From assembly GCF_012524205.1 (NCBI RefSeq), contig NZ_JABACI010000002.1, positions 1-64,000 of the forward strand: a stretch of DNA of 64,000 nucleotides, written 5' to 3'. The translations under genes were made by a program, and so were the position numbers. Every line of letters starts with the position of its first letter. Position 1 is the stretch's first letter. Under the pieces are notes generated by a model. It ran no database searches. It saw nothing but the letters and a program-made list of their open reading frames with translations, and was not told the DNA's origin. Shown here piece by piece: positions 38,536-47,569 of this stretch. This stretch comes from Microbacterium salsuginis. Its GTDB lineage: Bacteria > Actinomycetota > Actinomycetes > Actinomycetales > Microbacteriaceae.

Positions 38536-39491
38536 CGTGCGGCCTCCTTCTGGCGGGGGTGGGCGAGGATCCCGGCGTCGCGAAGCACCGCGAGCACCGT
38601 GTCGTGGTTGTTGAAGGCGTAGAGGTGCACGCCAGGCGCGCCGCCGGCGACGACCTCGCGGGCGAGCTGTGCGGCATAGGCGATGCCGACCTCGCGCTGA
38701 CCCTCGGGCGTCGGCTCGACCTCGAGCCCGATCGCGAGCTGCGCGGGGAACGGCTCGCCGGTGAGCTCGAGCACCCGGCGCAGCCGACCCGGCGCCGTGA
38801 CCGGCATGATGCCGGGCAGGATCGGGATGGTCACGCCCGCCTCGCGCGCACGCTGCACGAATGACAGGTAGTCGTCTGCGTGGAAGAACAGTTGCGAGAC
38901 GGCCAGCGTCGCGCCGGCGGCCTCCTTCGCGAGGAGGGCGTCGAGGTGCTCGGACGCGTGGCGGGATCGCGGATGCCCGTTGGGGAACGCGGCGACGGCG
39001 ATGTCGACCCGGCGACGCCGCTCCACGCGCGCCGCGCCGGGAACGCCGGGGATCGGCGCCTCGGTGTATGGCGCCCGCTCGGCCTGCACGCGGTCGATGA
39101 GCTGCACGAGCTGCGCCGCGCTCTCCAGGTCGCCGAGGAACGCGTCGTCCTCGGAGAGACCTGCCGGCGGATCGCCCCGGAGCGCGAGGAAGCTCGTGAT
39201 GCCGGCATCCAGGAACTCCCGGATCAGCGCTCCGGCGCCGGCGTAGGTGTTGCCGACGCAGGTCAGGTGGGCGAGCGGCTCGACGTGGGTCTCGCGAAGG
39301 ATGTGCGTGAGCAGGGCGAGCGATCGTCCGCCCGTTGAACCGCCGGCGCCGTACGTCACCGAGATGAAGCGGGGATCCACGGCAGCCAGATGGCGGATGG
39401 TCTCGTGCAGTGCGGGGAAGCCTGCCTCGGATCGAGGCGGGTACACCTCGAACGAGACCGGCACGGGTGGAGTGCGCAGATCGATCGGCAT
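38532..39491 (-). CDS. metF: methylenetetrahydrofolate reductase
   Basis: MetF reduces 5,10-methylene-THF to 5-methyl-THF, the methyl donor for MetE. The 319-residue FAD enzyme shows FEVYPPRSEAG, VTYGAGGS, LALRGDPP and VSQLFFHADDY. ATG 39491 is chosen because it lies at the family N terminus with GAGAAG upstream; an in-frame ATG at 39548 would add 19 residues. The 288-bp leader upstream has GC-rich hairpins but no recognised riboswitch. Confidence 0.95.
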   Translation of the reverse strand: MPIDLRTPPVPVSFEVYPPRSEAGFPALHETIRHLAAVDPRFISVTYGAGGSTGGRSLALLTHILRETHVEPLAHLTCVGNTYAGAGALIREFLDAGITSFLALRGDPPAGLSEDDAFLGDLESAAQLVQLIDRVQAERAPYTEAPIPGVPGAARVERRRRVDIAVAAFPNGHPRSRHASEHLDALLAKEAAGATLAVSQLFFHADDYLSFVQRAREAGVTIPILPGIMPVTAPGRLRRVLELTGEPFPAQLAIGLEVEPTPEGQREVGIAYAAQLAREVVAGGAPGVHLYAFNNHDTVLAVLRDAGILAHPRQKEAAR

Positions 39492-39779
39492 TTCGAGCTT
39501 CTCGGGATCAGGGGCGGACGGCGGCCGGGCGGCCGTGGCACCGGACATCCGCCGGATCGGCGGATCGGTGTCACACGGGCGGGTGCCGGGCTCGGCTGTC
39601 GCTCCTGCCCGGTTCCCGATGAACGGGGCATCCTTGCGGACGGCCGGGCGACGATTGGTCCACGGTAGCGGCGCGCCAGGGCCGACTCCGCTCCTGTGTC
39701 GTACTGTTTCGCGACGCCGTGCGCGAAGGGGGCGGCTCGACTGCTCGATGACGCCGACGTTCGGCCGTAGCGTGGAGGC
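39492..39779 (-). promoter_or_regulatory. metF-metE leader region
   Basis: On the transcribed (minus) strand the leader can form ATCCGCC-gatcc-GGCGGAT (39547-39565) and a GC-rich CCGGGC...GCCCGG stem further upstream (about 39575-39612). I found neither the SAM-I/SAM-IV conserved core nor a B12 box. The region also holds the promoter of the divergent peptidase gene. Confidence 0.4.
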
Positions 39780-41708
39780 ATGACGACGCCTTCCGGCCAT
39801 CCGCTCCCGTACGGCTCCTGGCCGTCTCCGATCACCGCCGCCGATGTCGCCGCCGCCTCGCCGCGACTCGAGGGCGCGCGCTTCGTGGGCGACGAGGTGT
39901 GGTGGGGCGAGACGGTGCCCCAAGAGGCAGGGCGCACCGCGGTCCGGCGGAGGACGGCATCCGGAATCGTCGAAGACGTCATCGGTGAACCGTGGAGCGC
40001 GCGCTCACGCGTCCACGAGTACGGCGGCGGCTCGTGGACCGCCACGGCGGCCGGGGTGCTGTTCTTCGTCGAGAAGACCGACCAGCGGGTCTGGCGGCTC
40101 GATCCATCCGGCCGTCCGCAGCCGCTGACGGCTGCGGACGGCGACGTGCGGTTCGGAGGGCTGACGTGGCAGCGGGGGCGCCTGCTCGCCGTGCGTGAAG
40201 CCCACCGGCTCGCCGGTACACCGAGGCGGGACATCGTCGAGATCCCGCTGGACGGACGAGGGTCGACGGATGCCGCTGCCCTGCGTTCGGTCGTATCCGG
40301 CAGCGACTTCGTCGCCCATCCCGCGCTCTCACCGGACGGCACCCGACTCGCGTGGATCGCGTGGGATCACCCCGATATGGCGTGGGACCGTGCCGAACTG
40401 CGGGTCGGGCGACTTGCCGACGGAATCGTCAGCGAGTGGTCGGCTGTGGCAGGCGGCGCGAGCTCTCCCCTGCAGCCGGAGTGGCTCCATGACGACGAAA
40501 TCCTCTACAGCGACGACCCGACCGGCAGATGGAACCTGTGGCGCCGGGCTTCGAGCGGGCACGCCGACCTCGCGGCGCCGGCGGACGCCGACACGGGAGG
40601 CCCGCTGTGGGTGCTCGGCACACGCTGGTTCGGCGTTCTGGACGACGGGCGCATCGTCGCCGTCCGCACCGACGGCGCCGACGAGCTCGTCGTGATCGAT
40701 CCAGACGGCGCCGAGCGCACCGTCGCGGTGGATCCGGTGACGCGGATGTCGGTCGAGGATGTCCGGGGATCGCGGATCCTGCTCTCGGGGGCCGGACGCA
40801 CCGGCGCCGGTCTATGGGAGGTCGACGTCGACTCCCCCGAGGACGCGCGAGTACACGTGGGCGGCTCATCGCCATGGGGCGCGGAATGGATGCCGCGTGC
40901 CCGGCCGATCACGGTGACGGGGCCGCACGGACCGGTGCACGCATTCGACTACCCTCCGACCAACCCGCTCACGCAGGCGCCGGAGGGCGAACGGCCTCCG
41001 TATGCGGTGTTCGTGCACGGCGGGCCCACCGACCACGTCGGGGGCGCCGCATCCGGGCGCATCGCCTACTTCACCAGCCGAGGGATCGGTGTGCTCGACG
41101 TCAACTACGGTGGATCCAGCGGGTACGGCCGTGCCTACCGCGAGCGCCTGCTCGGGCAGTGGGGCATCGTCGACGTCGATGACGTGATCGCCGCAGCCGA
41201 CGGGCTGGCCGACGCGGGGCTCGCCGACGGCTCACGGCTCGCGATCGCCGGCGGGTCCGCGGGCGGCTGGACCGTGCTGTGCGCCGTCACCCGGCCGGGA
41301 GCCTTCGCGGCGGGCATCAGCCGCTACGGCGTCGCCGACCTGCGGCGTCTGGCGGCGGACACCCACGACTTCGAGGCGAACTACCTCGACGGGCTGGTCG
41401 GCCCGCTGCCCGAGGCCGAGGCGGTGTACATCGAGCGGTCCCCGCTGTCACACCTGGATCGGCTGCGCACGCCGCTGCTCATCGAGCAGGGGCTCGATGA
41501 CCTCGTCGTCCCGCCTTCGCAGTCCGAAGCCGTGCGCGACGCTCTCGCCGCCAACGGCGTGCCCCACGCCTACCTCGCGTTCGAAGGCGAGGGGCACGGG
41601 TTCCGCCGCGCGGAGACCGTCATCCGTACGCTCGAGGCCGAACTGGCGTTCCTCGGCGAGATCTTCGGGTTCGAGACGCCGGGGGTCCCGGCGCTCGAAC
41701 TCGAATAG
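39780..41708 (+). CDS. S9 family (prolyl oligopeptidase-type) peptidase
   Basis: The 642-residue protein has an N-terminal WD/beta-propeller (about 30-375) and a C-terminal alpha/beta hydrolase domain (about 395-635). The nucleophile is Ser493 in GGSAGGW, the acid lies in QGLDDLVVPP (about 575) and the histidine in GEGHGFR (about 612). YGGSSGYGR forms the oxyanion region. No signal peptide, so cytoplasmic. Acyl-aminoacyl peptidase and dipeptidyl peptidase roles are both possible. Confidence 0.88.
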   Translation: MTTPSGHPLPYGSWPSPITAADVAAASPRLEGARFVGDEVWWGETVPQEAGRTAVRRRTASGIVEDVIGEPWSARSRVHEYGGGSWTATAAGVLFFVEKTDQRVWRLDPSGRPQPLTAADGDVRFGGLTWQRGRLLAVREAHRLAGTPRRDIVEIPLDGRGSTDAAALRSVVSGSDFVAHPALSPDGTRLAWIAWDHPDMAWDRAELRVGRLADGIVSEWSAVAGGASSPLQPEWLHDDEILYSDDPTGRWNLWRRASSGHADLAAPADADTGGPLWVLGTRWFGVLDDGRIVAVRTDGADELVVIDPDGAERTVAVDPVTRMSVEDVRGSRILLSGAGRTGAGLWEVDVDSPEDARVHVGGSSPWGAEWMPRARPITVTGPHGPVHAFDYPPTNPLTQAPEGERPPYAVFVHGGPTDHVGGAASGRIAYFTSRGIGVLDVNYGGSSGYGRAYRERLLGQWGIVDVDDVIAAADGLADAGLADGSRLAIAGGSAGGWTVLCAVTRPGAFAAGISRYGVADLRRLAADTHDFEANYLDGLVGPLPEAEAVYIERSPLSHLDRLRTPLLIEQGLDDLVVPPSQSEAVRDALAANGVPHAYLAFEGEGHGFRRAETVIRTLEAELAFLGEIFGFETPGVPALELE

Positions 41709-41714
41709 CCCGGG

Positions 41715-43232
41715 TCAGCGGACGAACGGGGCCAGACGCGACGCGAGATGCTCCCCCACACGCGCATGCACCGCGGTTCCGCCCTCCTCGTGCTGCTGAG
41801 ACAGGATGATGCCCTGCTCATGGATCGCCGACACGAGGTCGCCGCGGTCGTAGGGCACGAGCGCTTCGATCTCGACAGCCGGGAGCGGCAGCGCCGCCTC
41901 GATGGCCCCACGGAGCTCGTCGATGCCCTCACCGGAGCGCGACGAGGCGAAGACGGCCTTGGGCTCGAGTCCCCGCAGCACCAGCCGCGTGTCGTCGTCG
42001 ACGAGATCGGCCTTGTTGAAGACCACGAGCTCGGGGATGTCGCGCGCGCCCACGTCGCCGATCACATCGCGCACCGTCGCCAGCTGGGCGGCCGGATCAG
42101 GGTGCGAAGCGTCCACCACGTGCAGGATGACGTCCGAGTCGGCGACCTCCTCGAGTGTCGAGCGGAAGGCCTCGACGAGCTGGTGAGGAAGGTTGCGCAC
42201 GAATCCCACCGTGTCGGTCAGCGTGTACACGCGACCGTCGGTCGTTTCTGAGCGTCGCACCGTGGCATCCAGCGTCGCGAACAGCGCGTTCTCGACGAGC
42301 ACGCCGGCGCTGGTGAGCCGGTTGAGCAGACTGGACTTGCCCGCGTTGGTGTATCCGGCGATCGCGACCGAGGGGATCGTGTTGCGCTTGCGCTCGGCCC
42401 GCTTGGCCTCGCGCGCGGGTGCGTAGTCACGGATCTGACGGCGCAGCTGCGCCATCTTCGTGCGGATCCGGCGACGATCGAGTTCGATCTTGGTCTCACC
42501 GGGGCCACGCGAGCCCATACCGGCGCCGCCCGCGCCGACCTGTCCACCCGCCTGCCGGCTCATCGACTCGCCCCAGCCACGCAGGCGAGGCAGGAGGTAC
42601 TCGAGCTGCGCCAGCTCGACCTGGGCCTTGCCTTCGCGGCTCTTGGCGTGCTGGCTGAAGATGTCGAGGATGACGGTGGTGCGGTCGATGACCTTCACCT
42701 TCACGACGTCTTCGAGCGCGCGTCGCTGACTGGGCGCCAGCTCGGTGTCGGCGATCACGGTGTCGGCGCCGACGGCGGCGACGATGTCGCGCAGCTCTTC
42801 GGCCTTGCCGCGTCCGACGTACGTCGCCGGGTCCGGGTGCGGACGCCGCTGCAGCACGCCGTCCAGCACGACGGCGCCTGCTGTCTCGGCGAGTGCCGCG
42901 AGCTCACGAAGCGAGTTCTCGGCGTCCTCGGTGTCGCCCTGGGCGTGCACGCCCACGAGCACGACGTTCTCGAGCCGCAGCTGCCGGTACTCGACCTCGG
43001 TGACGTCCTCGAGCTCGGTCGACAGTCCAGGCACCCGGCGCAGCGCGGCCCGCTCTTCGCGGTCCCACTGCTCGCCGTCCGTGTCGGTGCGACCGATGGT
43101 CGCCTCGTCCTGCAGCGCCTGCGCGGCGCCGAAGACATGCACCCCCGAGCGCGCCTCAGCGCGCGCCAGCACACGATCCACCGGGTCCTCCAGCGTCTCT
43201 TCCGTGCTTCGGGGGGTTGTCGTATCCGTCAT
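41715..43232 (-). CDS. hflX: GTPase HflX
   Basis: HflX is a ribosome-associated GTPase that splits stalled or heat-damaged 70S ribosomes. The 505-residue protein has the N-terminal HflX domain with GRGKAEEL and the Gly-rich loop GGQVGAGGAGMGSRGPGE, then the G domain (GYTNAGKSS, DTVGF, NKAD). The family's characteristic RRRRIR-like helix precedes the G domain. Convergent with the peptidase gene, 6 bp apart. Confidence 0.95.
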   Translation of the reverse strand: MTDTTTPRSTEETLEDPVDRVLARAEARSGVHVFGAAQALQDEATIGRTDTDGEQWDREERAALRRVPGLSTELEDVTEVEYRQLRLENVVLVGVHAQGDTEDAENSLRELAALAETAGAVVLDGVLQRRPHPDPATYVGRGKAEELRDIVAAVGADTVIADTELAPSQRRALEDVVKVKVIDRTTVILDIFSQHAKSREGKAQVELAQLEYLLPRLRGWGESMSRQAGGQVGAGGAGMGSRGPGETKIELDRRRIRTKMAQLRRQIRDYAPAREAKRAERKRNTIPSVAIAGYTNAGKSSLLNRLTSAGVLVENALFATLDATVRRSETTDGRVYTLTDTVGFVRNLPHQLVEAFRSTLEEVADSDVILHVVDASHPDPAAQLATVRDVIGDVGARDIPELVVFNKADLVDDDTRLVLRGLEPKAVFASSRSGEGIDELRGAIEAALPLPAVEIEALVPYDRGDLVSAIHEQGIILSQQHEEGGTAVHARVGEHLASRLAPFVR

Positions 43233-43369
43233 GTGTTCCTTTCGGGAAGCTCCGTCCGCCCGATCGGCCGGTGGAGCATCCGTGAATTCTAGTCCTGCTG
43301 GGTGGAGCCGGTCCCAGAGCGGCGAGACACGCTCCCCCTCGGCAACGTCCTCCGCTAGGCTCGTCAGCC

Positions 43370-44017
43370 ATGGGGAGCGAACACTACTTCAGTGCTTCCC
43401 CCGCCAGTCCCGAGAATCTGCGGCGCATCCGGGTCAGGCTCGCCGGCCGCGAACTCGAACTGACGACTGCCGGCGGGGTCTTCAGCCCAGACCACCTCGA
43501 CACGGGCACCCAGGTGCTGCTGTCGAACACACCCCCGCCTCCGCCGGGTGGCGATCTGCTCGACCTGGGCTGCGGCTGGGGCCCGATCGCCCTCAGCCTC
43601 GCGCTCGATGCCCCCCACACCACGGTCTGGGCGGTCGACGTCAACGAGCGCGCCCTCGACCTCGTTCGTCGCAACGCGGAGGCGCTCGGCCTCGACAATG
43701 TCAACGCGTCTCTGCCCGACGATGTTCCCGAGGAGGTGCGGTTCCGCACGATCCGCTCGAACCCGCCGATCCGCGTCGGCAAGCACGAACTGCACGGCCT
43801 GCTCGAGCGCTGGATCCCCCGCCTCGACGAGCGCTCGGACGCGTGGCTCGTGGTGCAGCGCAATCTCGGCTCCGACTCGCTGCAGCGCTGGCTGGCGGCA
43901 ACGTTCGACCGCGGGTACAGCGTGCATCGCGCCGCGACGGGCCGGGGGTTCCGGGTGCTGCGAGTGCGACGTCACGGGTCTCCGCCGAGCGAGCCGATCG
44001 CGCTGCCCGAGGTCTGA
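43370..44017 (+). CDS. class I SAM-dependent methyltransferase (RsmC-like)
   Basis: The 215-residue protein resembles the catalytic half of RsmC/RlmG rRNA guanine-N2 methyltransferases: HYFSASPASPE at the N terminus, SAM motif LLDLGCGWGPIALSLA (about 62-77) and the NPPIRVGK motif IV (about 136-143). It lacks the N-terminal pseudo-domain of E. coli RsmC. It probably methylates 16S or 23S rRNA. Confidence 0.85.
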   Translation: MGSEHYFSASPASPENLRRIRVRLAGRELELTTAGGVFSPDHLDTGTQVLLSNTPPPPPGGDLLDLGCGWGPIALSLALDAPHTTVWAVDVNERALDLVRRNAEALGLDNVNASLPDDVPEEVRFRTIRSNPPIRVGKHELHGLLERWIPRLDERSDAWLVVQRNLGSDSLQRWLAATFDRGYSVHRAATGRGFRVLRVRRHGSPPSEPIALPEV

Positions 44018-44059
44018 CGCCGCGCTGCCTTCCCACGGCGCCGCCTTTCACCGGTGCGC

Positions 44060-44947
44060 TCAGGCGAGCGTGACCTCGCCCGAGTACACCAGCGTCGCAG
44101 GGCCTGACAGCAGCACGTGACGCTCGCCGTCGACCTCCGGCATCCGCACGCCCAGCGTCCCGCCGGGAACGTCGACCGCCCAGTGATCGGGAGCCGCCGG
44201 GCCCGCCCAGTGCCGCACCGCCAGCGCCGCGGCGGCGACGCCGGTGCCACAGCTGAGAGTCTCACCGACGCCTCGTTCGAAGACCCGCATGCGGATCGCG
44301 CCGACGCCGTCTCGCACGAGCGGATCGGCGGGAACGACGAACTCGACGTTGGCGCCCTGCGCCGGCTCGGGGTGCAGTTGCGGCTGCGCCGTCAGGTCGA
44401 GCCCGTCGAGCTCTCGCGTGTCGGGCAGCGCGACGACGACGTGCGGATTGCCGACGTCGATCCCCAGACCCGGGCGAGGTGCGCCGATCCCCCGCGCCCG
44501 CACCAGCACGTCGGCGTCGTCCACGCGCCACGGCCCGAGGTCGACCTCGAGTCCGAGCTCACTGCGGGTGACCGTCTTCACTCCGGCGCGCGTGCCGATG
44601 GCGAGCGGCCCGTCGTCGAGCGAAGCCCAGCCGACCTCGGCGAGATAGCGCGCGAAGACGCGGATCCCGTTGCCGCACATCTCGGCCGCCGAACCGTCGG
44701 CGTTGCGGTAGTCCATGAACCATTCCACGGGGCCGGATGACGACTCGGATGCCGTCAACTCGACACCTTCGTCGATCGCGTTCGTTCGCACCACGCGCAG
44801 GATGCCGTCGGCCCCGATGCCGAATCGACGGTCGCACAGCACGGCGACCTGATCGTCGGAGAGCTCGAGCGAGCCGTCGGGGTCGGGCACGATCACGAAG
44901 TCGTTGCCCGTGCCGTGACCTTTCGTGAACGAGACGGTCTGCGGCAT
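44060..44947 (-). CDS. dapF: diaminopimelate epimerase
   Basis: DapF converts LL- to meso-diaminopimelate for lysine and peptidoglycan. The 295-residue protein has the two active-site cysteines in [14 protein letters not shown] (Cys91) and [13 protein letters not shown] (near 235). N-terminal [10 protein letters not shown] is the family start. dapA of the same pathway is at 60.2 kb. Many Microbacterium use ornithine or lysine in the wall, so the pathway may mainly serve lysine synthesis; this is background, not read from the sequence. Confidence 0.95.
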   Translation of the reverse strand: MPQTVSFTKGHGTGNDFVIVPDPDGSLELSDDQVAVLCDRRFGIGADGILRVVRTNAIDEGVELTASESSSGPVEWFMDYRNADGSAAEMCGNGIRVFARYLAEVGWASLDDGPLAIGTRAGVKTVTRSELGLEVDLGPWRVDDADVLVRARGIGAPRPGLGIDVGNPHVVVALPDTRELDGLDLTAQPQLHPEPAQGANVEFVVPADPLVRDGVGAIRMRVFERGVGETLSCGTGVAAAALAVRHWAGPAAPDHWAVDVPGGTLGVRMPEVDGERHVLLSGPATLVYSGEVTLA

Positions 44948-45052
44948 GCCTCCAGTCTAGAGGCGGGCCGCGAAGCAGGCCCGCGATGCGATGCCTGTCA
45001 CATTCGCCCCGGCAACGGTGTCGTATGTGTGAACCCTCACGAGGAGGCTGTC

Positions 45053-46648
45053 ATGCGCAGCATCGCACACCCCGCCAGGCCGACGGCTGACGAACGTCAC
45101 CGCTCGGTCACGGATCGCCTTGCCGAGCGGATCGGCAACGCGCAGGTCTTCGGGCACCGCGTCGCCGACGTCTGGGACCGACTGCGGCAGCGGCGGGTAC
45201 CGAGTCACTGGACCAACCTGTTCGGCATCGTCACCGCCGCCTGCATCGCGGTGATCGTGGTAACCGGGATCTGGCTCATGGTCTTCTACGTCCCGTCGAG
45301 CGAGCCCACGACCTACACCGGATCATATGCGCCGCTCCACGGCGCCACGGTCTCGAAGGCGTACGCCTCGACGATGCTGATCACGTTCGACGTCCCCGGC
45401 GGCCGACTCATCCGTCAGGCGCACCACTGGGCGGCATTGCTCCTTCCCGCTGCGATCGTCCTGCAACTGGTGACGACGTTCTTCACGGGAGCATTCCGCC
45501 GTCCGCGGCGCGCGATGTGGGTGATCCTGGTCCTGGTGTTCTTCGCGGCCCTCGCCGGCGGATGGAGTGGCTATGCGCTCCCCGACGACATGCTCTCGGG
45601 AACGGGGCTGCGCATCGTCGAGGGCATCGTGCTCGGCATCCCCTTCGTCGGCACCTGGATGGCCTCGCTCCTCTTCGGAGGCTCGTTCCCCGGACGGATC
45701 ATCGAGAACCTCTATCCCCTGCACATCGTGGTCTTCACGGGCGCGCTGCTCGTCCTCGTCGTCGTGCGGGCCGTCATGGCGTGGCGCCAGGGTCCGCCCC
45801 AGTTCCCGGGTCGGGGACGCACGGAGCAGAACATCGTGGGGATTCCGCTCCTGCCGACCGCGGCGGTCCGCGGTGGCGGGCTGTTCCTCCTCGTCAGCGC
45901 CCTGCTCGTGCTCATCTCGGCGACCGTCGTGGTCAGCCCGGTGTGGCTGTATGGACCCGGCGACCCCGGCAACGCCGGCGCGGGCAGCCAGCCGGACTGG
46001 TACACCGGCTTCCTCGACGGCGCGCTGCGCCTGGTGCCGCCCGGATGGGAGATCGTGTGGCTCGATCGCACGTGGACGCTCGCGGTCCTGGCTCCCCTGG
46101 CGGTGATCGGCCTCTTCTTCGCCGTCGTGGCGACCTACCCGTTCCTCGAGGAGTGGGTGACCGGCGACCGCCGGGAGCACCACCTCCTCGACCGACCGCG
46201 GGCGTCGGCGACGCGCACCGGCATCGGCGTGGCCGGCCTGATCTTCGCCGGCGTGCTGTGGGCCGCGGGCGGGGCCGACATCATCGCCACCGCGTTCTCA
46301 CTCAGCATCGAGGGCGTCATCGGGACGCTGCAGGCGGCGCTCGTCGTCGGTCCGCTGATCGGATGCACGGTCGCCCAGCGAGTATGCCTGGGCCTTCAGC
46401 GCAAGGACCGCGATCTGCTCGAGCACGGCTTCGAGACCGGCCGCATCGTCCGCCTGCCCGGCGGCGAGTACGTCGAGGTGCACCAGCCGCTCGACGAGAC
46501 GCAGCGGGCCCGTCTGGCATTGCCCGAACGCACTCCCCGCCGCGCTCGCGGGATCGCGCGGACGCGTGCGGGGGTGACGGGGGGCGCGGCCCGCGCGGTC
46601 ACGGGCCCGACGACGGCACGCGGCCCTCAGAGCGAGAAGGGCTCGTAG
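45053..46648 (+). CDS. orphan cytochrome b (QcrB-like) lacking heme bH ligands
   Basis: The 531-residue membrane protein aligns with actinobacterial QcrB: DHW-like SHWTNLFG, SYAPLHGATVSKAYASTM, RQAHHWAALLL, FFTGAFRRPR, GYALPDDMLSGTGLRI and QPDWYTGF (the PEWY loop). His124 and His224 match the heme bL ligands. The second ligand 14 residues after His124 is Gln138, and the helix D position 14-15 after His224 is Val238/Arg239, so both heme bH ligands are missing. No qcrA or qcrC is adjacent. ATG 45053 follows GAGGAGG. Function is unknown; a canonical qcr operon should exist elsewhere. Confidence 0.8.
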   Translation: MRSIAHPARPTADERHRSVTDRLAERIGNAQVFGHRVADVWDRLRQRRVPSHWTNLFGIVTAACIAVIVVTGIWLMVFYVPSSEPTTYTGSYAPLHGATVSKAYASTMLITFDVPGGRLIRQAHHWAALLLPAAIVLQLVTTFFTGAFRRPRRAMWVILVLVFFAALAGGWSGYALPDDMLSGTGLRIVEGIVLGIPFVGTWMASLLFGGSFPGRIIENLYPLHIVVFTGALLVLVVVRAVMAWRQGPPQFPGRGRTEQNIVGIPLLPTAAVRGGGLFLLVSALLVLISATVVVSPVWLYGPGDPGNAGAGSQPDWYTGFLDGALRLVPPGWEIVWLDRTWTLAVLAPLAVIGLFFAVVATYPFLEEWVTGDRREHHLLDRPRASATRTGIGVAGLIFAGVLWAAGGADIIATAFSLSIEGVIGTLQAALVVGPLIGCTVAQRVCLGLQRKDRDLLEHGFETGRIVRLPGGEYVEVHQPLDETQRARLALPERTPRRARGIARTRAGVTGGAARAVTGPTTARGPQSEKGS

Positions 46649-47022
46649 CAGTCGTACGTGATGTGCTCGACGATGAGGCCGTCGCGCACGCGCACGAAGC
46701 CGGCCATGTGGGCCACGATGCGAGTGGTTCCGATCTCGCCCTCCCATCGCGATCGCACCACGGCGCGATCGGCCATCACGAGGATCTCTTCGATGTCGAT
46801 CCGCTGTGCGGTCAGCCGCGCCTTTCCGGCCGCGAACCCGGCGCGGGTCGCCTCGAGGTCGCGAGTGGCCCCGCCCGGCGAGATCGGGTTGGGAAGCTCC
46901 CGGAACACGGCGTCCGGCGCGGCCACGGAATCGAGATCCGCGACGGACGAGCCCAAGTCGGCCACGATGCCGAAGTAGCGACGGACGAGCTGTTCCGTGT
47001 CGTCATGGGTGGTGGTTGCCAT
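46627..47022 (-). CDS. SnoaL-like/NTF2-fold protein
   Basis: The 131-residue protein has the SnoaL-like pattern (VRRYFGIVADLGSS, ELPNPISPGG, RSRWEGEIGTTRI, VRDGLIVEHITYDCYEPF). Such proteins are small-molecule isomerases, hydrolases or scaffolds, so the reaction cannot be told. ATG 47022 is 7 bp from a TATTAT -10, implying a leaderless message. It is divergent from a MarR regulator and shares its operator. The 3' end overlaps the cytochrome b gene by 22 bp. Confidence 0.78.
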   Translation of the reverse strand: MATTTHDDTEQLVRRYFGIVADLGSSVADLDSVAAPDAVFRELPNPISPGGATRDLEATRAGFAAGKARLTAQRIDIEEILVMADRAVVRSRWEGEIGTTRIVAHMAGFVRVRDGLIVEHITYDCYEPFSL

Positions 47023-47029
47023 GCGTGAA

Positions 47030-47052
47030 ATAATACACAACCATAGTTGTGT
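47030..47052. promoter_or_regulatory. MarR operator between divergent promoters
   Basis: A perfect 7-bp inverted repeat ACACAAC-CATA-GTTGTGT (47035-47052) overlaps the GTG start of the marR-type gene. The -10 TATTAT (minus, 47030-47035) of the SnoaL gene and the -10 TAATAC (plus, 47031-47036) of the marR gene lie next to or inside it. One bound dimer would block both genes. Confidence 0.7.
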
Positions 47053-47539
47053 GAATGAAGCCCTCCCCGCGCCGACCGTCATCGACCTCCTCTCGATCGC
47101 CGGCGGCGCCGTCGATCGGCACGTGCTCGCGTCGCTGCGCGCGTCCGGCTTCGAGGGATTGACCGTCCGCCACGGGTATGTGTTCCAGCGCCTCCTGACC
47201 TCCCCGCAGAGCGTGACGGAACTGGCACAGGCTCTCGGCGTGAGCCAGCAGGCGATGTCGAAGACAGTCGCCGAATTGGCAGGCAACGGCTACCTCGACG
47301 TCACCGCCGACGCCCAGGACGGGCGTCGTCGCACGCTCACGCTCACCCGTCGCGCGCGGGCGGCTGTCGACGCCGCGCGGAACGCCCGCGGTCAGCTTCT
47401 CAGCGCGCTGATCGGCCGCGCGGGTCAGGAGGCCGTGGGCGAGACCAGCCTGGTGCTGCGTGCGCTCCTCCTGGAGCTCGGCCTTACGGCCCAGGTCGAG
47501 GCACGGACGGTTCGCGATCCCCAGGGAGACGCCGACTGA
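47051..47539 (+). CDS. MarR family transcriptional regulator
   Basis: The 162-residue protein has a winged helix (about 45-110, QSVTELAQALGVSQQAMSKTVAELAGNGYL, wing DAQDGRRRTLTLT) flanked by dimerisation helices. GTG 47051 is chosen because it is the first start codon in frame downstream of the -10 TAATAC; the transcript would be leaderless. It probably represses itself and the divergent SnoaL-like gene. The ligand is unknown. Confidence 0.85.
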   Translation: MNEALPAPTVIDLLSIAGGAVDRHVLASLRASGFEGLTVRHGYVFQRLLTSPQSVTELAQALGVSQQAMSKTVAELAGNGYLDVTADAQDGRRRTLTLTRRARAAVDAARNARGQLLSALIGRAGQEAVGETSLVLRALLLELGLTAQVEARTVRDPQGDAD

Positions 47540-47569
47540 GGGTGCCGCCCGGCGGGGAAAGCAGGTGGG

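Noticed and set aside
39570-39640. Cobalamin or SAM riboswitch in the metF leader
   Set aside because: Some local resemblance (GGGAACCGGG ... CCCGCC) but the B12 box and the SAM core are absent.
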